Shown here in pieces: positions 15,777-25,346 of a DNA stretch of 64,000 nucleotides (position 1 is its first letter; each line of letters starts with the position of its first letter). The translations under genes were made by a program, and so were the position numbers. Origin of the DNA: Tindallia magadiensis (GTDB lineage Bacteria > Bacillota > Clostridia > Peptostreptococcales > Tindalliaceae); the NCBI RefSeq assembly GCF_900113635.1, contig NZ_FOQA01000004.1, positions 242,399-306,398 on the forward strand, in the 5' to 3' direction. The notes beneath the pieces are model-generated. The model ran no database searches and was not told where the DNA came from. It saw only the letters and a list, made by a program, of their open reading frames with translations.

Positions 15777-17780
15777 ATGACTTTTACCAGAAGCAGCTTA
15801 ATTTCTTTTCTTTTATGCTTATTGTTACTTTTTACAGTTTTACCTCAATCGGCTTTTGCAATGAATCATCAACCGAATCTCAACTTATCTTCACGTGCCT
15901 CTGTTACCAATGCCGAGGCTGGAGAATCAATCCGTCTGCCCATTCCCATCCAGAACAGCGGACTTGGATCTGCCAGAAATCTAGTAATTTCATTGGATCA
16001 TAACGACGAAAGTCCTATTGATCTTAAATCATCAGATATGCGAAAAAGCCATTCTCAGATTAATGGCCATGACCAAAAGGTAATCTACTTTGATGTTACA
16101 TTGAAGCAAAATATTCCTACCGGCACCTATGCCATTCCTTTCTCAGTCACATACACAGATCGTAACTTTAGCGGTAGTTCTTCTTTTTCTGCCGAGGTGC
16201 ATGTCAACATCAAAAATCACTTGCGAATGCCTTCTATTGATGTCGAAGAAATCCTCATTCCAGACAATCAACTATTGTTAGAAGAAAGACAAACCGTCGA
16301 AATAAGTATTAAAAACACTAGCGATCTGACCCTTAAAAATCTTGAACTTGAAATATCAGGCGCTGATGCGGGAGCTTTGAATATCAATCCTTCCCAACGC
16401 AAGCAACATTACAATGAATTAAAAGCAGGCAGTACTGATCGCTTTGTTTTTTCAGCAAAGCCCGCCGATTCTTTGGAAAATCGCAATGCAGAAGTAACCC
16501 TAGGAATTACTTTCGAAGATGAGTATGGCAAACAGTACGAATCTGAAGAACCAATTGTATTAGCGGTTCAAAAGGGTGGATTGCATCAAGGTGTCAAAAT
16601 TGAAGATATCAAAATCCCAACCCATTCCGTCGAATCCTTTGAAGATTTCACCTTGTCATTTACCGTCGTAAACGACAGTGATAGAAAACTGGAAGGACTT
16701 AGTATTATCACCGATGGTAAGGATGCTCTGCTTCCAAAAACACCAGCCAAAACCCACTTAAAACAGCTTATGCCGGGAGAGCGTAAAACCTTGAGTTTTA
16801 CTTATTTTCCTACAGATGGCTTAGAATCAAGAAATTATCCTTTAGAAATACAAGTGGAGTCCAGCAGAAGTGACCAGGATTCACTCACCCAGTATACCGG
16901 GGTGATGGTGGGAACACCAGCTTCTGGCAGTAAACCTCGAATCATTGTGAATCATTACGACTATCACGCTGAATATATTCGTGCCGGAGATCCGTTTCCT
17001 TTATCGATCTCTTTCCAAAACACTCATGCTAATGAATCAATCCGCAATATACAAGTTTCTTTTACTTCTGATGGCGAGGTGTTTGCTCCCGTTAACAGTA
17101 GCAACTCCTTATATATTGCTCAAATTCAACCAAACCAGCAATCTGTCCATGAAATAACGCTACGCCCCAGACCGGATGCTGATTTTCAAACGCATAATCT
17201 TTACGCAGATATTAAGTACGAGGATGCTTCAGGAAATGAACATGAATCCCGGGAATTGATAGGCATTCCTGTTATTCAAGAAACCACCCTCTCCTTAAGC
17301 GATGTAGAAACCGGTATGGAAGCTTTTGTTGGGGATCCTGTTCCTGTCAGTATTGATTTTTATAATGTGGGTCGAGGACTGATCCGAAATCTAACCATCA
17401 GCATTGAAGGAGATTTTGAAACTCAGGATGGCTCTTTATATATCGGAAATATGGAAGCCGGCTCCAGTAATTACTATGACGCCACTTTAATTCCAACACA
17501 GGAAGGAACCATGGAAGGGGTCGTTATTTTTGAGTTTGATGATGAAATCAATCAATCTCATCGTCTGGAAAAAGATTTTTCTATCGAAGTCATGGAAATG
17601 ATGATGCCAGAAGAGTTCCCCGAAGATTTTGGGATGCATGAACCAGAAAATACCAGTTCAAAAGGCCCTTGGATTTTTTTAGCTCTTCTGCTGATAGGTG
17701 GTGCTTCTTTCCTTTGGTATCGAAGAAGAAAGAAGAAAAAACAGGAGTCAGACATGGAGGATGTGGAGGACGATGAATAA
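15777..17780 (+). CDS. Large exported repeat protein (CARDB/NEW3-like) anchored by a C-terminal membrane segment
   Basis: 667 residues from ATG 15777 (CAGGAGG nine bases upstream). It has a signal peptide (LISFLLCLLLLFTVLPQSAFA), about four or five beta-sandwich repeats of 110-130 residues and a C-terminal anchor (WIFLALLLIGGASFLWY) followed by RRRKKKK and an acidic tail. Recurring patterns such as IPIQNSGLGSARNLVISL, VVNDSDRKLEGLSI and FYNVGRGLIRNLTISIEG are typical of CARDB/NEW3 domains (COG1361). It ends 8 bp inside the permease gene and starts 2 bp after the ATPase stop. It is probably an external partner of the MacB-like transporter, comparable in role to an adaptor, though no such fold is evident. 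Confidence 0.8.
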   Translation: MTFTRSSLISFLLCLLLLFTVLPQSAFAMNHQPNLNLSSRASVTNAEAGESIRLPIPIQNSGLGSARNLVISLDHNDESPIDLKSSDMRKSHSQINGHDQKVIYFDVTLKQNIPTGTYAIPFSVTYTDRNFSGSSSFSAEVHVNIKNHLRMPSIDVEEILIPDNQLLLEERQTVEISIKNTSDLTLKNLELEISGADAGALNINPSQRKQHYNELKAGSTDRFVFSAKPADSLENRNAEVTLGITFEDEYGKQYESEEPIVLAVQKGGLHQGVKIEDIKIPTHSVESFEDFTLSFTVVNDSDRKLEGLSIITDGKDALLPKTPAKTHLKQLMPGERKTLSFTYFPTDGLESRNYPLEIQVESSRSDQDSLTQYTGVMVGTPASGSKPRIIVNHYDYHAEYIRAGDPFPLSISFQNTHANESIRNIQVSFTSDGEVFAPVNSSNSLYIAQIQPNQQSVHEITLRPRPDADFQTHNLYADIKYEDASGNEHESRELIGIPVIQETTLSLSDVETGMEAFVGDPVPVSIDFYNVGRGLIRNLTISIEGDFETQDGSLYIGNMEAGSSNYYDATLIPTQEGTMEGVVIFEFDDEINQSHRLEKDFSIEVMEMMMPEEFPEDFGMHEPENTSSKGPWIFLALLLIGGASFLWYRRRKKKKQESDMEDVEDDE

Positions 17781-19113
17781 ACTGGATCTATTTAAGATGA
17801 GTTGGGACAGTTTGTTGCGCCGTAAAACCCGAACAATTCTTACGATTTTAGGTGTTGTTATTGGAACCTGTTCAATAATCGTTATGCTTTCTCTGGGCAT
17901 TGCTATGGACAGAGGTTTTCAGGAGTTTCTTCAGGAGATGGGAGATTTAACGGTAATAGAAGTCTATCCACAGGGACAATTTATGGGTGGTCAGGGTTCT
18001 TCCAGAACTCAGCAGAGACAAACACAGTTAAACGATGCAACGATCTCTTCCTTCAACAAAATTCCGGGAGTCAAAGCCGTTATGGCTACCCGGGAAAAAT
18101 ATATGCGTATTGGTGCTGGAAGGCATATTGCGAATGTCAACGTTGTAGGCGTTGATCCGGAAGTAATGGAATCCTTTGGTTTTACAGCTGAAGAAGGTAG
18201 GCTTTTACATGCTAATGACCGGGAATCCATGGTTTTTGGACATGATGTGCCTCATCAGTTTTATAATCCCCGGTTACGACAATCTTTTCACTATGGACCA
18301 GCGGGAGATGAAGCGCCACCCGTCGATGTTTTAACCAGCTCCTTACTGATCACTTCTGATATGAGTCATGGCGATCGTCAAACAGATCGACCGGATCATA
18401 CGGATGACAAAGAGCCTCTTAAACATGACGTTCGGGGTGTTGGTATCTTAGAAAGATCTCATGACCAAAAGGATTATCAGGTATTTATGTCACTAAGTTC
18501 CTTTGAATCTATCTTAGAACAGGAGCAACGACATAACCGAGAAACCCAGAACCGCTCCCAACGTGATGAATACGATAGTGTCCGTATAAAAGCAGCATCG
18601 ATCAATGAAGTAGATGGTATTCTTAAATTGCTTCAAGACCAAGGATATCAAACCTTTAGCCTCACTCAAATTCTTGACGATATGAAAAATACCGCCCGCA
18701 TGACACAGGCTATTTTAGGCGGTATCGGTGCTGTCAGCTTACTGGTTGCCGCCATTGGTATCACCAATACCATGATCATGAGTATTTATGAACGAACTCG
18801 TGAAATTGGGGTGATGAAAGTTATCGGAGCAACACTTTCAGATATTAAAGGTCTCTTTTTAATTGAAGCTGGATTAATTGGTTTTGGAGGTGGCTTACTT
18901 GGTGTTTGTTTCAGCTACCTTATTTCCTACGGTCTCAACCAGCTAGGTTCTGGTTTTATGGGGCCAGGCAGTGCACAGCGACTATCCATTATACCTATTT
19001 CTCTCGCTTTAGCCGCATTACTGTTCTCAACCGTCGTTGGATTGATCGCTGGCTATTCGCCAGCTCGCCGTGCTATGAAACTTAGTGCTTTAGAAGCTAT
19101 TCGAAATGATTAA
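17773..19113 (+). CDS. MacB/FtsX-like ABC transporter permease
   Basis: 446 residues from ATG 17773, with GGAGGA just upstream. One membrane segment near residue 25 (ILGVVIGTCSIIVMLSLGIAM) precedes a 260-residue extracytoplasmic MacB_PCD domain, and three more segments make the FtsX domain ([20 protein letters not shown] ... TREIGVMKVIGAT). The external domain contains polar low-complexity stretches (QGSSRTQQRQTQ, HGDRQTDRPDHTDDKE) not usual for MacB. It overlaps the upstream exoprotein gene by 8 bp and is followed by a terminator. Confidence 0.92.
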   Translation: MNKLDLFKMSWDSLLRRKTRTILTILGVVIGTCSIIVMLSLGIAMDRGFQEFLQEMGDLTVIEVYPQGQFMGGQGSSRTQQRQTQLNDATISSFNKIPGVKAVMATREKYMRIGAGRHIANVNVVGVDPEVMESFGFTAEEGRLLHANDRESMVFGHDVPHQFYNPRLRQSFHYGPAGDEAPPVDVLTSSLLITSDMSHGDRQTDRPDHTDDKEPLKHDVRGVGILERSHDQKDYQVFMSLSSFESILEQEQRHNRETQNRSQRDEYDSVRIKAASINEVDGILKLLQDQGYQTFSLTQILDDMKNTARMTQAILGGIGAVSLLVAAIGITNTMIMSIYERTREIGVMKVIGATLSDIKGLFLIEAGLIGFGGGLLGVCFSYLISYGLNQLGSGFMGPGSAQRLSIIPISLALAALLFSTVVGLIAGYSPARRAMKLSALEAIRND

Positions 19114-19150
19114 TCCATCGATAGCCAAACGAATAGCAGCATCATAGTCA

Positions 19151-19192
19151 AAAAAGTAGTGGCTTATCCTATCTGGATCGCCACTACTTTTT
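19151..19192. terminator. Bidirectional terminator
   Basis: AAAAAGTAGTGGC and GCCACTACTTTTT pair around a 16-nt loop. T-runs on both strands let it end the ABC operon and the convergent LTA-synthase-like gene. Confidence 0.88.
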
Positions 19193-19194
19193 CT

Positions 19195-21111
19195 TTATTT
19201 TTCTAAGTCAAGTAAAAACCGAATATTATCAAGAATACCACTAAGCCCAGCCTTCTGAACTCTTGGAATCAAATTGTTTTCCATCACATATTCTGAAAGT
19301 GTTATTTCTGCTAAAGCCCTTTCATAACCTTGTCTTGCTTCTTCTAAGGGAACTGGTTCGCCGGTTTTCAGATTCCAGGACTGGCTATTATCATAAAGCC
19401 CTTCCGGCGACATAATAAATATCTTTTCGTTATCAATAAAGGATCCAGCAGAAACATGGACTTGCTTTGCAACAAACCCCTCTTTAATGTTTAACAAATC
19501 TTGTCCCAGAACAGCATCCGGAGCTAAAGGATTTCCAGCTAAATTAGCCATCGTAGGAAAGAAGTCAATCTGTCCTCCTGCTAAGGTTATTTCTTCCTCA
19601 ACACCACTTCCCGGAACATGAATCATTAAAGGAACTCTGAACATTTCATCTTCCTGATAAGGTCTGTTTATATATCGGCTTACCTGTTCATTAATTTCCT
19701 GATTACGCATATCAACGCCTTGATGATCTCCATAAATCACAATAGCTGAGTTATCATACAATCCTTCTTCTTTTAATAGATTAATAAAATATCCAATTTG
19801 CTGATCCATATAGTATACAGATTGCAGATAATGACCCAAGTAGGTATCTTCATATTCCAACGGCATATTTAACCATTGATATTTTTCCGGCATTATAAAG
19901 GGATGATGGCAGGTCAGGGTGATATAAAATGCATAAAATGGTTCCGGTTTTTCCTTTAGCCATTGAATGGATTGTTTATATAATTCATAATCACTAAGGC
20001 CTAAACCAATCATTTCATTCATCTCAAAATCTTCCGCACTGTAAAAATGATGAATTCCCTGACCAGGATAGGCAGATTGCCGGCTCCAGAATTCCGGATC
20101 GTTTCCATGGAAAACAACCGAGGTATACCCCTGTTTTTCCAGATGCATCGGAAGAGTATAAAAATCATTTCCTTCGTAAGCCTGATAACTAAAAGTGGAT
20201 GTGGATGGATAAAACCCATTATGCACCACAAACTCGGCGTCAGAAGTATTTCCCCAACCTACTTGCTCATAAAAATTAGAAAAATACAGGGTGTCCTGAC
20301 GAATCAAATCATTTAACACAGGAGTAACCTCCTGATCCGCCAGTGCATGTTCCATCGGAAAAGATTGCAATGATTCCGCCTGAATAACAATGATATTGCG
20401 CCCTTCTAATAATCCCTCAAAACGACGGTCTTCCTCTTCTTCTTCAATAGCCATTACAGCTTCTTCCGCCTGATCCGGATCGACAATAGGAGCTGGCCTT
20501 GTAAGACGAAACGCATCGTAAATATGATAATTAATCATTCCTAAATTTGCCGGTCTTAAATTTCCTTCTGTACTTAAGGCTACCAGATTGATGGCTCCTA
20601 CCATAAAGAACATTAACACCATAAAAGCGATCGCATAAATTCCATTTCTTCGATTTTTTTTATCATAATACCAGGAATGATATAACTTGTTTTTCTTTTT
20701 TATCCAAAACCTTAAATAAATCGTATCGACAAAGTAAAGAACGTATATCGGCCTCAAAAGAGCAAAAATACTGTCTGAAACACCACCTAGCTGACCAATT
20801 TGAAAAACACTTCCCACAGGTACCAGTGTAAAAAAATGGCTGTAATAAACGGTATTTACAAAAATCAGGCCACTTACCAGTAAGTGCATCCACCAGAATG
20901 CTTTGAAATAGTTTTTTGGAAAAAAATAAATAAATAGTAAAAACAATCCAGTTAGTGTCATCAAATTCATAATAGCCGCCTGTATAAAGTACAACCTTAC
21001 TCCCATGATCCAGTGCAGAATCATCATTTTCACTAAAAGCGTTATCACAAAAACCGTCATCATCCGTATAATGTGTGTGTTTGGCTTTTCTATCCTTTTT
21101 CCCCAATCCAT
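19195..21111 (-). CDS. LTA synthase family protein (sulfatase fold phosphoglycerol transferase)
   Basis: 638 residues: about five membrane segments in the first 190 residues, then an extracellular sulfatase-like domain. Visible are NIIVIQAESLQSFPM (metal-binding Glu), GWGNTSDAEF (catalytic Thr), SVVFHGNDPEFW and IVIYGDHQG (metal-binding Asp-His), all in the LtaS order. LtaS-type enzymes transfer glycerol phosphate from phosphatidylglycerol to a glycolipid or growing lipoteichoic acid. It is somewhat shorter at the C-terminus than some homologues but looks complete. It stands alone on the minus strand. Confidence 0.9.
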   Translation of the reverse strand: MDWGKRIEKPNTHIIRMMTVFVITLLVKMMILHWIMGVRLYFIQAAIMNLMTLTGLFLLFIYFFPKNYFKAFWWMHLLVSGLIFVNTVYYSHFFTLVPVGSVFQIGQLGGVSDSIFALLRPIYVLYFVDTIYLRFWIKKKNKLYHSWYYDKKNRRNGIYAIAFMVLMFFMVGAINLVALSTEGNLRPANLGMINYHIYDAFRLTRPAPIVDPDQAEEAVMAIEEEEEDRRFEGLLEGRNIIVIQAESLQSFPMEHALADQEVTPVLNDLIRQDTLYFSNFYEQVGWGNTSDAEFVVHNGFYPSTSTFSYQAYEGNDFYTLPMHLEKQGYTSVVFHGNDPEFWSRQSAYPGQGIHHFYSAEDFEMNEMIGLGLSDYELYKQSIQWLKEKPEPFYAFYITLTCHHPFIMPEKYQWLNMPLEYEDTYLGHYLQSVYYMDQQIGYFINLLKEEGLYDNSAIVIYGDHQGVDMRNQEINEQVSRYINRPYQEDEMFRVPLMIHVPGSGVEEEITLAGGQIDFFPTMANLAGNPLAPDAVLGQDLLNIKEGFVAKQVHVSAGSFIDNEKIFIMSPEGLYDNSQSWNLKTGEPVPLEEARQGYERALAEITLSEYVMENNLIPRVQKAGLSGILDNIRFLLDLEK

Positions 21112-21269
21112 TAAAAATCACCCCGATATCCTTTATTACAGAAAAAACGTAAGGCTCTCATTTTCCTCATGACAGAAATTATCCCATACAATCGTCTATG
21201 GATCAATCGTCTATTCCATGATCGTGACTTGAGGTGCAGAGACAAAATTTACAAATCGGATAAAGGTAT

Positions 21270-22307
21270 TTATAAAGGCTGATGGGAAGGTTTCCCAAAG
21301 TAGTATCCTTGCAAAAAATCTACTTTCGCTTCTGTTAAATAATCTATTTCTTCTTTTGTTTCTACGCCTTCTGCCAGAATATAAATATCTTTTTCGCGAG
21401 CTATCGAAAGATAATCTTTTAATATTCGTTGATTTTGTTTATTTTCATGAATTCCTCGAATAATCCCCATATCAATCTTCATATAGCTTGGATTTAACCG
21501 AAGTAAAGCTCCTGTTGAAGCATATCCACTGCCAACATCGTCTAAAGCTGTCTCATAACCTTTCTTCTTGTAATAATCTAAAATATAGTTCAAATGATCG
21601 TAATCATCAATACGCTCCGTCTCAACCACTTCAAAAACAATTTGTTCTGCTTGAAGACCATATTGATGAATTGCTTCGTCTGTTGACCGGAGGCATTTAT
21701 CTGGATCATATATGGAAGTAGGAATAAAGTTGATAAACACTTTTTCCGAAATACCTGCTTCAGCAGCTTGTTTAATCACTTGTTCTCGACACAGCCGGTC
21801 AAGATGGAATAATAAATCCATCTCCTTCGCATACCGAAACATTTCTATCGGCGACATCATATGGCCATCCCGTTTGATGCCACGGGTTAACGCCTCATAG
21901 CCATAGATTTTATGATCCTTTGCCAGCACAATGGGGTGAAAAAGTATTTTAAGGTTCTTTTCTTTTAATATATAGATTAAGTCTTCTCCTAAAAATAGGT
22001 TTTTCCAGTAGCTTAAACGTTTATAACAGTCCAGAGATTCAAAGCTGATAACCGCTTCTTTCATTGGCATTAAGTAAATATCCATCTGTTCTATTGAGTT
22101 GAAATAATGACGACATAGCAATAGCACAAACTCCTGAAAATCAGAGATCTTTAACAAAAATCCATTGGCCTTTGGTTGTAATGTTTCCTTCATTACCGAA
22201 GCGATTCTTTCTAAAGGAGCAATATGATGATGTGTTGGCAATTTAATATAGACCCAGGAAGCTTCTATACCGGTTTCAGGAATAACGGTACATCGCTTGC
22301 ATTCCAT
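21270..22307 (-). CDS. EAL-domain cyclic-di-GMP phosphodiesterase
   Basis: 345 residues. The C-terminal 240 form an EAL domain: YGYEALTRG near residue 133 (catalytic EAL), VFINFIP (metal-binding Asn), VFEVVETE, ALDDVGSGYAS near 255, YMKIDM and ILAEGVETKEE. All metal and catalytic residues can be found; only DDFG is DDVG. The first 110 residues are an unassigned domain beginning MECKRC, perhaps a sensor. No GGDEF domain is present. Likely hydrolyses c-di-GMP in the cytosol and lowers its level. Confidence 0.9.
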   Translation of the reverse strand: MECKRCTVIPETGIEASWVYIKLPTHHHIAPLERIASVMKETLQPKANGFLLKISDFQEFVLLLCRHYFNSIEQMDIYLMPMKEAVISFESLDCYKRLSYWKNLFLGEDLIYILKEKNLKILFHPIVLAKDHKIYGYEALTRGIKRDGHMMSPIEMFRYAKEMDLLFHLDRLCREQVIKQAAEAGISEKVFINFIPTSIYDPDKCLRSTDEAIHQYGLQAEQIVFEVVETERIDDYDHLNYILDYYKKKGYETALDDVGSGYASTGALLRLNPSYMKIDMGIIRGIHENKQNQRILKDYLSIAREKDIYILAEGVETKEEIDYLTEAKVDFLQGYYFGKPSHQPL

Positions 22308-22502
22308 TGTTTTAGCCCACCTTTCAAGAGGAAAGTTTTTTACTATAGATACTCAGAAGTTTTAATACCCATTAAATCCCTATTGTCACAATATCTCTCG
22401 CAGGTATTTTATTATTTCTTTGAAAATGGCCTTACGCAATTACCAATTTAAGGTATAATATTCCTGAGTATGACATTTATATAAGAAGTGGAGGTAGTAT
22501 TC

Positions 22503-23168
22503 ATGAAACGAATCAGTGCTTTTCAGGTTATGGGACCTGTTATGATTGGCCCGTCCAGTTCACATACAGCTGGTGCTTTACGAATCGCGCAAATTGCTGC
22601 TCGCATCTTAAAAGAAACACCTAAGGAAGTTGATTTCTACCTTTACGGTTCCTTTGCCGAAACCTACCAAGGTCATGGAACAGATCGGGCACTTTTAGCA
22701 GGAATGCTTGGCTACGCTACGGATCATCCGGATATTCGGGATGCTTACCGAATTGCCGATGAAAAACAACTGATTTTCCGATTTTTTCCTACAGAGCTAC
22801 AAGAGGGAATGCATCCAAACACGGTTGCTATCAAGGTGGTAGGAATTTCTGGAAATAATTTGTCTTTAACTGGAGCTTCTGTCGGAGGAGGCGAAGTGGT
22901 TATTACAAATATCAACGGAATATCCGTTGCCTTTACTGGCGAATATCCAACGCTTATCGTCCAGCAACAAGACCGTCCCGGTGTTGCGGCACATATTACC
23001 AGCGTCTTAGCAGGTGCAGGTGTTAATATCGGTACCATAAAAATGTATCGTGAATATCGAGGTGACAGAGCGTTTACGATTCTGGAAACAGATGATCAAC
23101 TGGATAAAGAGTTAGTTCAGCAAATCCATGAAAACCAGCATATTTATGACGTTTTTATGATCGATTGA
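22503..23168 (+). CDS. sdaAB: L-serine dehydratase, iron-sulfur-dependent, beta subunit
   Basis: 221 residues from ATG 22503 with GTGGAGG upstream. The N-terminus reads AFQVMGPVMIGPSSSHTAGALRIA, the beta-subunit signature, and the C-terminal 75 residues form an ACT domain (DRPGVAAHITSVLAGAGVNIGTIKM). With SdaAA it deaminates L-serine to pyruvate and ammonia, and the ACT domain is thought to take part in serine binding and regulation. It is followed 91 bp later by sdaAA, with a strong hairpin over its stop codon. Confidence 0.95.
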   Translation: MKRISAFQVMGPVMIGPSSSHTAGALRIAQIAARILKETPKEVDFYLYGSFAETYQGHGTDRALLAGMLGYATDHPDIRDAYRIADEKQLIFRFFPTELQEGMHPNTVAIKVVGISGNNLSLTGASVGGGEVVITNINGISVAFTGEYPTLIVQQQDRPGVAAHITSVLAGAGVNIGTIKMYREYRGDRAFTILETDDQLDKELVQQIHENQHIYDVFMID

Positions 23169-23178
23169 TCATAAAAAC
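23151..23178. repeat. Perfect inverted repeat between sdaAB and sdaAA
   Basis: GTTTTTATGATC and its complement flank a 4-nt loop and include the sdaAB stop codon. No T-run follows on the plus strand. It may be an mRNA processing or stability element, or an operator for an internal promoter. Confidence 0.7.
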
Positions 23179-23259
23179 CCAAAAGCAATGCCATTATTAG
23201 ACTTATATCACACACCTCAATAAAACGTGTTTGACGATCGATCAGAAAGGAATGAGATA

Positions 23260-24135
23260 ATGTTTGGAAGTGGAAAAGAATTATTGACAACTTGTCAGAG
23301 TCAACACATAAAGATCTCTCAAGCCATGATTCAAAGAGAGCAGCACCTTTTCGAATCATGCCCGGATCAACTTCGTAATCAAATGCTTCAACAGTGGAGA
23401 GTCATGGAAACTTCTGTAGAAAGCGCTCTGAATCAGAACCTGACATCTATGGGTGGACTAATTGGTGGAGAAGCAAAAAAGCTAATGAAGCGTCAGCAAG
23501 CAGGAAAAGCAATTTGTGGTGACATCACAGCCAAAGCTGTTGCTTATTCCATGGGAGTATTAGAAGTAAATGCGTCTATGGGAGTTATCGTTGCCGCTCC
23601 TACAGCTGGCTCTTCCGGAATTTTACCCGGCACTCTCAAAGCTTTGCAAGAAGAGCATTCTTGGGAAGATGCTCAAATGGTCGATGCTCTTTTCTGCGCT
23701 TCTGCTATAGGTCTTATTATTACCGAAAAAGCTACGGTTGCAGGTGCCGAAGGAGGATGTCAGGCCGAAACAGGCTCAGCCGCTGCTATGACCGCTGCCG
23801 CCATTTGTGAGCTTATGGGAGCATCTCCAGAAGTCAGCCTGCACGCAGCCGCTATTTGCTTAAAAAACGTCATGGGTCAAGTTTGTGATCCAATCGCCGG
23901 CTTAGTAGAAGCCCCTTGCCAAAAACGAAATGGCATCGGCGCTGCCAATGCGCTTATTAGCGCTGAAATGGCTTTAGCTGGTGTCCCCAGCCTAATTCCT
24001 TTTGATGAGGTAGTAGAAGCGATGGGGCATGTTGGCCGAAGCTTGCCAGAATCGCTTAGAGAAACAGCTCTTGGTGGAGTTGCCGCGACACCTACCGGAT
24101 GTGCATTAAAAGAAAAACTACGGCAAAAAAAGTAA
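23260..24135 (+). CDS. sdaAA: L-serine dehydratase, iron-sulfur-dependent, alpha subunit
   Basis: 291 residues from ATG 23260 (AGAAAGGA upstream). Holds the catalytic core: EGGCQAETGSAAAM near residue 165, CLKNVMGQVCDPIAGLVEAPCQKRN near 205-230, with the cysteines that ligate the [4Fe-4S] cluster, and VAAPTAGSSGILPG near 110. The enzyme is oxygen-sensitive, consistent with an anaerobe. Together with sdaAB it feeds serine carbon into pyruvate. Confidence 0.95.
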   Translation: MFGSGKELLTTCQSQHIKISQAMIQREQHLFESCPDQLRNQMLQQWRVMETSVESALNQNLTSMGGLIGGEAKKLMKRQQAGKAICGDITAKAVAYSMGVLEVNASMGVIVAAPTAGSSGILPGTLKALQEEHSWEDAQMVDALFCASAIGLIITEKATVAGAEGGCQAETGSAAAMTAAAICELMGASPEVSLHAAAICLKNVMGQVCDPIAGLVEAPCQKRNGIGAANALISAEMALAGVPSLIPFDEVVEAMGHVGRSLPESLRETALGGVAATPTGCALKEKLRQKK

Positions 24136-24203
24136 ACCTTTCATCTCTACAAAGAAAGAATCAAATCTATGACAACTAAGTCACTTTATCAAGTCAAAGC
24201 AAG

Positions 24204-24270
24204 AACCAGCAACAAGGACAAGAAGAAGCGATTATCAAAGAATCACTCTGTCCCTGTTGCTGGTTTTTTT
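24204..24270 (+). terminator. Terminator after sdaAA
   Basis: AACCAGCAACA and TGTTGCTGGTT pair across a 40-nt loop and are followed by TTTTTT. The region overlaps the end of glpP on the other strand. Confidence 0.75.
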
Positions 24271-24844
24271 ATAGTGTCCAAAGTGCTTTCTTTGTAGTAG
24301 ACACTCCAACGCCTCCTGCTTTTAATGCTTCCATAATTTCTTCTTTTGTCTCAACAAGTCCTCCTGCAATAATAGGAATAGATTTCATCTCTTTTTTCAA
24401 AAACCGAATCCCTTTTGGAATAACCCCCGGCATAACTTCAATAGCATCGGGTGTATTTTTCTTTAAGCTTCTAATATTCACTTCCACAGAAATGGAGTCA
24501 ATTAGAAAAACTCTTTGTACAACTCGAATATCCTTCCGAACAGCCGCTTCCACAATCGAATTTTTTGTTGTAAGAATTCCACAGCTATTTCCAAATTTTT
24601 TATAAAAATAATCTACAAGGATGGGGTTAGATGCCATTCCTGTTAACATATCAGTGTGTACAAAAGGAAATTTTCCTTGCTTTTGCAGTTTTTTGACAAT
24701 ATCTTCCAGCCGGATAATATCCGAGCTTAAAACAAATACAAAGGACAGATCTAAACCAATCAAGTCATTCAGATCTTCTTCTTTCTTAATCGCTGCATTG
24801 ATTGGACTAATTTCAAGTGTCTCAAGAAATTTTGATTTTGTCAT
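24269..24844 (-). CDS. glpP: Glycerol-3-phosphate-responsive antiterminator
   Basis: 191 residues from ATG 24844, with AAAGGAG upstream; a longer frame from 24880 lacks such a site. A TIM-barrel RNA-binding antiterminator: PINAAIKKEEDL near residue 14, VFVLSSDII, FPFVHTDMLTGM, CGILTTKNSIVEAA and PIIAGGLVETKEE match GlpP. In Bacillus subtilis GlpP with glycerol-3-phosphate stabilises glp leader mRNAs and prevents termination. It lies at the 3' end of the glp gene set, separated from glpF by about 500 bp. Its likely target is the terminator in the glpK leader (30935-30990). Confidence 0.92.
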   Translation of the reverse strand: MTKSKFLETLEISPINAAIKKEEDLNDLIGLDLSFVFVLSSDIIRLEDIVKKLQKQGKFPFVHTDMLTGMASNPILVDYFYKKFGNSCGILTTKNSIVEAAVRKDIRVVQRVFLIDSISVEVNIRSLKKNTPDAIEVMPGVIPKGIRFLKKEMKSIPIIAGGLVETKEEIMEALKAGGVGVSTTKKALWTL

Positions 24845-25346
24845 GATATCTTCTCCTTTAGGCTTTTGCCATTTCCCCAAAACGTCCTATGTACAGATGC
24901 ATTTTCCCTGTAATGTCGTCACTTTACAAGCGGCTCTATACTTATCTCTTTCACTATCTCCATTAAATAATAGATTCTACAAAACCATTAATTTCTCCTC
25001 TATTTTCTAGAATTATTAATTTTTTTCTTTTCTTTACGATGAATCCTTTTGTGTATCATGCAAAGCAATCTCTTAAACAGATTTCCATAGGTATCCTTAA
25101 AAGAACTAAAGAAAATAACATAGCTTCGCATCAAAATAATCTATTTTACAAAATCAATGCAGCACAGTGATTTTCCTCAAAATTCAGAAACACAGCAAAG
25201 CATCAATAGATATGCTTTTATGCTATTGATGCTTCACCAAATCTGTAGCATTCTTCATTATTGTGCTGTACCATTCTTTATTTTCCGTCTATCATATCAT
25301 CTATTTCAGCGTATATCCTATTGTTGCCTATGACCTCTTACCTACT
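24845..25346. other. Non-coding gap between glpF and glpP
   Basis: About 500 AT-rich bases with no convincing gene. A hairpin, GCATCAATAG-N13-CTATTGATGC at 25200-25232, may be a weak terminator after glpF or an RNA element. No clear glpP promoter was recognised. Confidence 0.5.
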
